DNA of 37,067 nucleotides, from assembly GCA_018713305.1 (NCBI GenBank), contig DVFI01000062.1, forward strand, positions 1-37,067, written 5' to 3'. The notes beneath the pieces were generated by a model that ran no database searches, was not told where the DNA came from, and worked only from the letters and a program-made list of their open reading frames with translations. Both the position numbers and the translations under genes were made by a program. Positions 33,633 through 37,067 of this stretch are shown here, one piece after another; positions within the stretch are counted from its first letter, which is position 1, and each line of letters begins with the position of its first letter. This stretch comes from Candidatus Avichristensenella intestinipullorum (GTDB taxonomy: Bacteria > Bacillota > Clostridia > Christensenellales > Aristaeellaceae).

Positions 33633-34948
33633 TGGCCCCCACCGTCGCGTTCTGCACCCTGGGGTGCAAGGTCAACCAGTATGATTCGCAGGCCATGCTG
33701 GAACGCCTGGAAAGCGCGGGGTATACGGCTGCGCCTTTTTCCGCGCCCTGCGACGTATATGTGGTGAACACCTGTACGGTGACCGGCACGGGGGACAAAA
33801 AATCCCGCCAGATGATTCGCCGCGCCGCGCGCGAGCATCCCGGCGCCGCCATTGTCGTCACCGGCTGCCTGGCGCAGCGCGCGGCGCAGGAGCTTGCGGC
33901 CATGCCGGGGGTGCGGCTGGTGCTGGGGACGCAGCGCCGCGGGGAAATCGCGGAGCTGCTCGCGGCCGCGCTGCGGCAGGAAGAACCCCTTATCGCCGTG
34001 GCGCCGCTGGGGCGGGATACGCCTTTTGAGGCGCTGACCGTGCGGGGCAGCGAGGGCCGCACGCGCGCCACGCTGAAAATTCAGGAGGGGTGCCAGAACG
34101 GCTGCGCCTATTGCATCATTCCCAGCGTGCGCGGGCCGGTTCGCTCCCGTCCCCTGCCGGATATCGCCTCGGAGGCCATGCGCCTGGCAGAGGCGGGCTT
34201 TGCGGAAATCGTGGTGACGGGCATTCACCTGGCCTCCTACGGCCGGGATTTCGGCGACAGTGTCGGCCTGCTGGATGCGCTGCGCGCGGTGGCGCGGACG
34301 CCCGGCGTGCGCCGTGTCCGCATTGGCTCGCTGGAGCCGGCCATCGTGACGGAGGCGTTCGCCCGGGGCCTAAAAGAGCTCCCCGCCGTTTGCCCCCATT
34401 TTACCCTCGCGCTGCAAAGCGGCAGCGATACGGTGCTGGCACGCATGGGGCGGCGCTATGATACCGCCGGGTATCGCCGCGCGGTGGAGGCGCTGCGCGC
34501 CTGCTATCCGGATGCCGCCATTGCCTCGGACATCCTTTGCGGTTTTCCGGGGGAGACGCAGGCGGAATTTGCGCAGACGCGGGATTTCCTCCGGGAGATT
34601 GGCTTTGCGCGCATTCATGTCTTTCCCTATTCGCCGCGCGAGGGAACGCGGGCGGCCCGGATGCCCGGCCAGGTACCCAAATCGGTTCGGGAGGCGCGCG
34701 CCGCGGAACTCATCGCGCTGGGCGCGCAGCTGGAGGCTGCGTACCTGTCGCGCTGGGTGGGCAGGACGTGCGAGGTGCTCTTTGAGGAAAGCCATCCGCT
34801 GGGCGCGCAGGGGTATACGGCCGAGTATGTGCGCGTGGCGGCCGGCGGTACGCCGGGCCGGTTTGCGGCCGTGAAAATGGAGCGGGTAAACAATTCCATT
34901 TTGGAAGGCTCCCTTGTGCGGGAAGAAAAGGCGTGCGCTATCCGTTGA
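33632..34948 (+). CDS. mtaB: tRNA t6A37 methylthiotransferase MtaB
   Basis: Radical SAM enzyme that converts t6A37 of tRNA to ms2t6A. 438 aa. The N-terminal UPF0004 domain supplies Cys residues for one cluster (TLGCKVNQYDSQAM, NTCTVT, GCLAQ). The radical SAM site is GCQNGCAYCIIPSVRG, and a TRAM-like C-terminus follows. The lack of MiaB signatures and the gene context (yqeV position in Bacillus) favour MtaB. It is translationally coupled to rsmE. Confidence 0.94.
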   Translation: MAPTVAFCTLGCKVNQYDSQAMLERLESAGYTAAPFSAPCDVYVVNTCTVTGTGDKKSRQMIRRAAREHPGAAIVVTGCLAQRAAQELAAMPGVRLVLGTQRRGEIAELLAAALRQEEPLIAVAPLGRDTPFEALTVRGSEGRTRATLKIQEGCQNGCAYCIIPSVRGPVRSRPLPDIASEAMRLAEAGFAEIVVTGIHLASYGRDFGDSVGLLDALRAVARTPGVRRVRIGSLEPAIVTEAFARGLKELPAVCPHFTLALQSGSDTVLARMGRRYDTAGYRRAVEALRACYPDAAIASDILCGFPGETQAEFAQTRDFLREIGFARIHVFPYSPREGTRAARMPGQVPKSVREARAAELIALGAQLEAAYLSRWVGRTCEVLFEESHPLGAQGYTAEYVRVAAGGTPGRFAAVKMERVNNSILEGSLVREEKACAIR

Positions 34949-34986
34949 ATGGATGGCAGCGTTTTCCACGGAAAGAGGTGAGGAAT

Positions 34987-35331
34987 TTGGAAGACTGCAT
35001 CTTCTGCAAAATCGTGCGCGGGGAAATCCCGACGAAGAAGGTGTACGAGGATGAACGCGTGCTGGCGTTTTACGACGTGGCGCCCCAGGCGCCCGTGCAT
35101 GTGTTGATTGTTCCCAAGGCGCATTCGCAGGATCTGCTGGATTCGCGTGCTCTGGACGACGCCCTGCTGGCGCATCTGCTGCGTACGGCGGCGGAAGTGG
35201 CCGTGATGCTGGGGCTGGACAAGACGGGTTTCCGGATTGTCTCCAACTGTGGAGAGGACGGACGCCAGTCGGTCAAACACCTGCATATCCATCTGCTGGG
35301 CGGGCAAAAGCTCTCGGAGAGGATGTCGTGA
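34987..35331 (+). CDS. HIT family nucleotide-binding protein
   Basis: Small histidine-triad hydrolase, 114 aa, of the Hint branch acting on nucleoside phosphoramidates or related adenylates. It has the N-terminal CIFCKIVRGEIP, with two Cys typical of Hint proteins, and the active-site triad HLHIHLLGG near the C-terminus. TTG at 34987 is preferred because AGAGGTGAGG lies just upstream and it yields the family N-terminus MEDCIFCKI; an ATG at 34933 would overlap the mtaB end and add 18 atypical residues. The gene follows mtaB by 38 bp. Confidence 0.92.
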   Translation: MEDCIFCKIVRGEIPTKKVYEDERVLAFYDVAPQAPVHVLIVPKAHSQDLLDSRALDDALLAHLLRTAAEVAVMLGLDKTGFRIVSNCGEDGRQSVKHLHIHLLGGQKLSERMS

Positions 35332-35368
35332 AATCCCCGGAGAGAATGTGAAAATTTTGTGATTACAG

Positions 35369-35397
35369 TTGACGCACATCCGCAAACGCGTTATAAT
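35369..35397 (+). promoter_or_regulatory. Promoter of rpsU
   Basis: TTGACG (35369-35374), a 17 bp spacer and TATAAT (35392-35397). It lets rpsU be transcribed independently of the long upstream operon. Confidence 0.85.
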
Positions 35398-35455
35398 AAT
35401 TCGCGTGTCCGCTCGGAACGGGGCGGGCGAGATGAGCGGAGGGGAGGGATACTAA

Positions 35456-35629
35456 GTGTCTGAAGTCCGGATTAGGGAAAACGAATCCCTGGAAAGCGCT
35501 CTGAGAAGGTTCAAGCGCCAGTGCGCGCGCGCTGGTGTTCTGGCGGAAGTGAGAAAACGCGAGCATTATGAGAAGCCCAGCGTCAAGCGCAAGAAGAAGG
35601 CGGAAGCTGCCCGCAAGCGCAAGTACTGA
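35456..35629 (+). CDS. rpsU: Small ribosomal subunit protein bS21
   Basis: A 57 aa ribosomal protein located near the anti-Shine-Dalgarno end of 16S rRNA. It reads [18 protein letters not shown] at the N-terminus, then [20 protein letters not shown] and a Lys/Arg-rich tail ending RKRKY, an unmistakable S21. It starts at GTG 35456 with GGGAGGG 7 nt upstream. It occupies the usual Firmicutes position after mtaB and a HIT gene. Confidence 0.97.
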   Translation: MSEVRIRENESLESALRRFKRQCARAGVLAEVRKREHYEKPSVKRKKKAEAARKRKY

Positions 35630-35668
35630 GCCGATTTTCCGCAATGGCGGTATTCTCTGAGGCAAGCG

Positions 35669-36107
35669 GCGCCCGGCCATGAGGCCGGGCGCTAAGACCG
35701 TCGACAAGGTTTTGTCGACGGTCTTTCGCTGCAAGGCTGTTTCTCAGCCTTGCAGCGAAGGGGACATCATGTTCCTGTGCGCAAAGCGCACGGCCGGAAC
35801 ATGATAGCGGAAGCGGCTTGCAGCCGCTCCAGCTTGTCGGAAATGGCCGGCGCAGCCGGCCTTTTCCGACAAGCTGAGCGCCCGGCCATGAGGCCGGGCA
35901 CTGTTTTTTGCCCTTCGGCGATGGGATGCAGAGGCCGCAACGGCGCGGCTGCGCCAGGCCGGAGGAAAGCGCCCGGTTTTCCGCCTGTCAAATGCCTTTT
36001 GCAAGGCATTCCGGGGAAAAACAGCGTCGACCGGCCGACGGGACGGCCTGCGCAGCAAATGCCGCCTGCGCTCCCGCGGCCGTGTCTCCCGCATACGCAT
36101 GCGGGAG
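35669..36107. repeat. Dense array of perfect inverted repeats
   Basis: No credible gene lies in 35630-36162. Hairpins follow one another with gaps of only a few bases: 35669-35692 (10 bp stem, ATGA loop); 35694-35725 (14 bp, AAGACCGTCGACAA arm); 35725-35759 (15 bp); 35766-35805 (10 + 6 bp); 35812-35828 (7 bp); 35831-35875 (13 + 7 bp); 35878-35899 (second copy of the first stem); 35991-36010 (8 bp); 36025-36040 (5 bp); 36086-36107 (9 bp). The arm sequences differ from one hairpin to the next, except that the GCCCGGCC-ATGA-GGCCGGGC unit occurs twice, 209 bp apart. The first hairpins may also terminate rpsU. Confidence 0.85.
35878..35909 (+). terminator. Terminator-like hairpin in the inverted-repeat array
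   Basis: GCCCGGCC-ATGA-GGCCGGGC followed by ACTG and TTTTTT (35904-35909). This is the only stem of the array with a clear T-run on the plus strand and is the best candidate for final termination of rpsU transcription. Confidence 0.55.
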
Positions 36108-36162
36108 GGGACGAATCGCCGTCCGCCCTCTCCCGCGCGGTGTCCCGCAGGAATGCGCCGCC

Positions 36163-37067
36163 TCAGGGCTGCGACGGGCCGTCCTTGATGAACAGCACGT
36201 CTTTCTTGGCCAGGCTGACAGTCAGCGTCTGGCCGATATCGCGATGACGCGTTCCCTCGTTGACAAACTCCACATCAACGGATATGCCGTTTCCTTCCAG
36301 CGTATAGCGCATGATGCTGCCAATCATGGAAAAGCGCGTAATCCTGCCGGTGACGCTGTATCCGTCCGCAACCGGCGCCACGGAGAACACCTCCGGCCGG
36401 ATGGCGACCACGTCGCACGCCGGCGCAGGAATGCCCAGCAGCTGCGCCGCCTGCGCGGGGGACAGGACGTTATAGTGTCCGATGAACTGCGCCACGAAGG
36501 TGGTTTTCGGCTGGGTATAAATGTCCTCGGGCGCGCCTTCCTGCTCAATGATGCCGTTATGCATGACGCAGATGCGGTCCGAGATGGCCATGGCCTCTTC
36601 CTGGTCATGCGTGACGAAGATGGCGGTAATGTGCATGCTTTGCTGAATTTCGCGAATCTGGATGCGCAGGTTCTGGCGAATCTGGGCATCCAGCGCGGAA
36701 AGCGGCTCGTCCAGCAGCAGGACCTTCGGTTCCATAATCAGGGCGCGCGCAAGCGCGACGCGCTGCTGCTGGCCGCCGGAGAGCTGGCTGGGACGGTGGC
36801 GCTCCTTGCCCTCCAGGCCCACCAGCGCTATCATCTTTTTCACCTTCTCGCGGATGACGTCCTTGGGTTGCTTCTGGATGGTCAGGCCAAAGGCGATGTT
36901 CTGCGCGGCCGTCATGTTCGGGAAGAGCGCGTAGCTCTGAAAGACCATGCCGACCTGGCGATGGCGCGCGTCAATGGCCGTGACATCCTTGCCGTCGATG
37001 AAGACGCTGCCGCTGTCAATAACGTTCAGGCCTGCAATCGCGCGCAGCAGCGTGGACTTGCCGCAGC
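36163..37067 (-). CDS. ABC transporter ATPase, PotA/UgpC-like (N-terminus outside window)
   Basis: ATP-hydrolysing subunit of an ABC importer; 301 codons are visible and the start lies beyond the right edge. The window edge cuts the Walker A loop, leaving [13 protein letters not shown]. Next come the Q loop ([12 protein letters not shown]), the signature [15 protein letters not shown], Walker [12 protein letters not shown] and the switch His in [14 protein letters not shown] regulatory domain (about the last 85 residues, from [10 protein letters not shown]) follows. The TOBE domain and the sequence style point to the spermidine/iron/glycerol-phosphate or sugar importer class. The substrate cannot be told without the neighbouring permeases. 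Confidence 0.93.
   Translation of the reverse strand, partial: CGKSTLLRAIAGLNVIDSGSVFIDGKDVTAIDARHRQVGMVFQSYALFPNMTAAQNIAFGLTIQKQPKDVIREKVKKMIALVGLEGKERHRPSQLSGGQQQRVALARALIMEPKVLLLDEPLSALDAQIRQNLRIQIREIQQSMHITAIFVTHDQEEAMAISDRICVMHNGIIEQEGAPEDIYTQPKTTFVAQFIGHYNVLSPAQAAQLLGIPAPACDVVAIRPEVFSVAPVADGYSVTGRITRFSMIGSIMRYTLEGNGISVDVEFVNEGTRHRDIGQTLTVSLAKKDVLFIKDGPSQP

Noticed and set aside
35669-36107. CRISPR array or integron attC array
   Set aside because: There are no regularly spaced identical direct repeats, and the hairpin arms differ in sequence without conserved attC core sites.
35750-36247. Open frame of 165 codons in the hairpin array
   Set aside because: It crosses the hairpins and the end of the ATPase gene, has no ribosome binding site, and its translation looks random.

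Overview
The window comes from the chromosome of a high-GC Firmicute, most likely a Clostridia-type gut or anaerobic bacterium. The reasons are strong AAGGAGG ribosome binding sites, TTGACA/TATAAT promoters with 17-18 bp spacing, a CIRCE element upstream of hrcA, the Firmicutes gene order lepA-hemW-hrcA-grpE-dnaK-dnaJ-prmA-rsmE-mtaB...rpsU, and a YesM/YesN-type sensor-regulator pair beside an LplB/LplC-type ABC importer. The assignment is inference; no rRNA, tRNA, CRISPR array or insertion sequence was seen.

Region 1 (1-10942) looks like a nutrient uptake and catabolism locus. On the minus strand an extracellular solute-binding protein and two sugar-type permeases are transcribed leftwards out of the window. 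Divergent to them is a plus-strand operon of an AbgA-like M20 amidohydrolase, an isocitrate lyase/PEP mutase-fold enzyme and an AraC-type response regulator. A convergent sensor kinase gene overlaps the 3' end of the regulator. A ketopantoate reductase-family dehydrogenase and a cyclase-family hydrolase follow. The kinase and dehydrogenase promoters diverge, and each carries a cre/LacI-like palindrome next to its -10 box.

Region 2 (10999-14554) holds a secreted L,D-transpeptidase with FlgD-Ig-like domains, a DUF3788-like protein, and a GMP synthase whose glutamine amidotransferase domain has lost all its catalytic residues through an in-frame deletion of about 100 codons.

Region 3 (14674-23118) is the most unusual part. 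It is a tight six-gene operon encoding a lipoprotein, a four-helix membrane protein, a divergent FtsZ/tubulin-like protein, a very large protein with an embedded Hsp70/actin-like ATPase, a membrane-anchored coiled-coil protein and an exported protein with a peptidoglycan-binding-like domain. Two predicted cytoskeletal or chaperone-type NTPases are thus joined to four membrane or envelope components. This suggests an envelope-associated NTP-driven machine that I cannot match to a characterised system.

Region 4 (23169-35629) is the conserved housekeeping block: lepA, hemW, a metallophosphoesterase, hrcA-grpE-dnaK-dnaJ under CIRCE control, prmA, rsmE, mtaB, a HIT protein and the small ribosomal protein gene rpsU.

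Region 5 (35630-37067) has about 440 bp packed with perfect inverted repeats and no credible gene, then a partial PotA-type ABC transporter ATPase on the minus strand that runs off the right edge.
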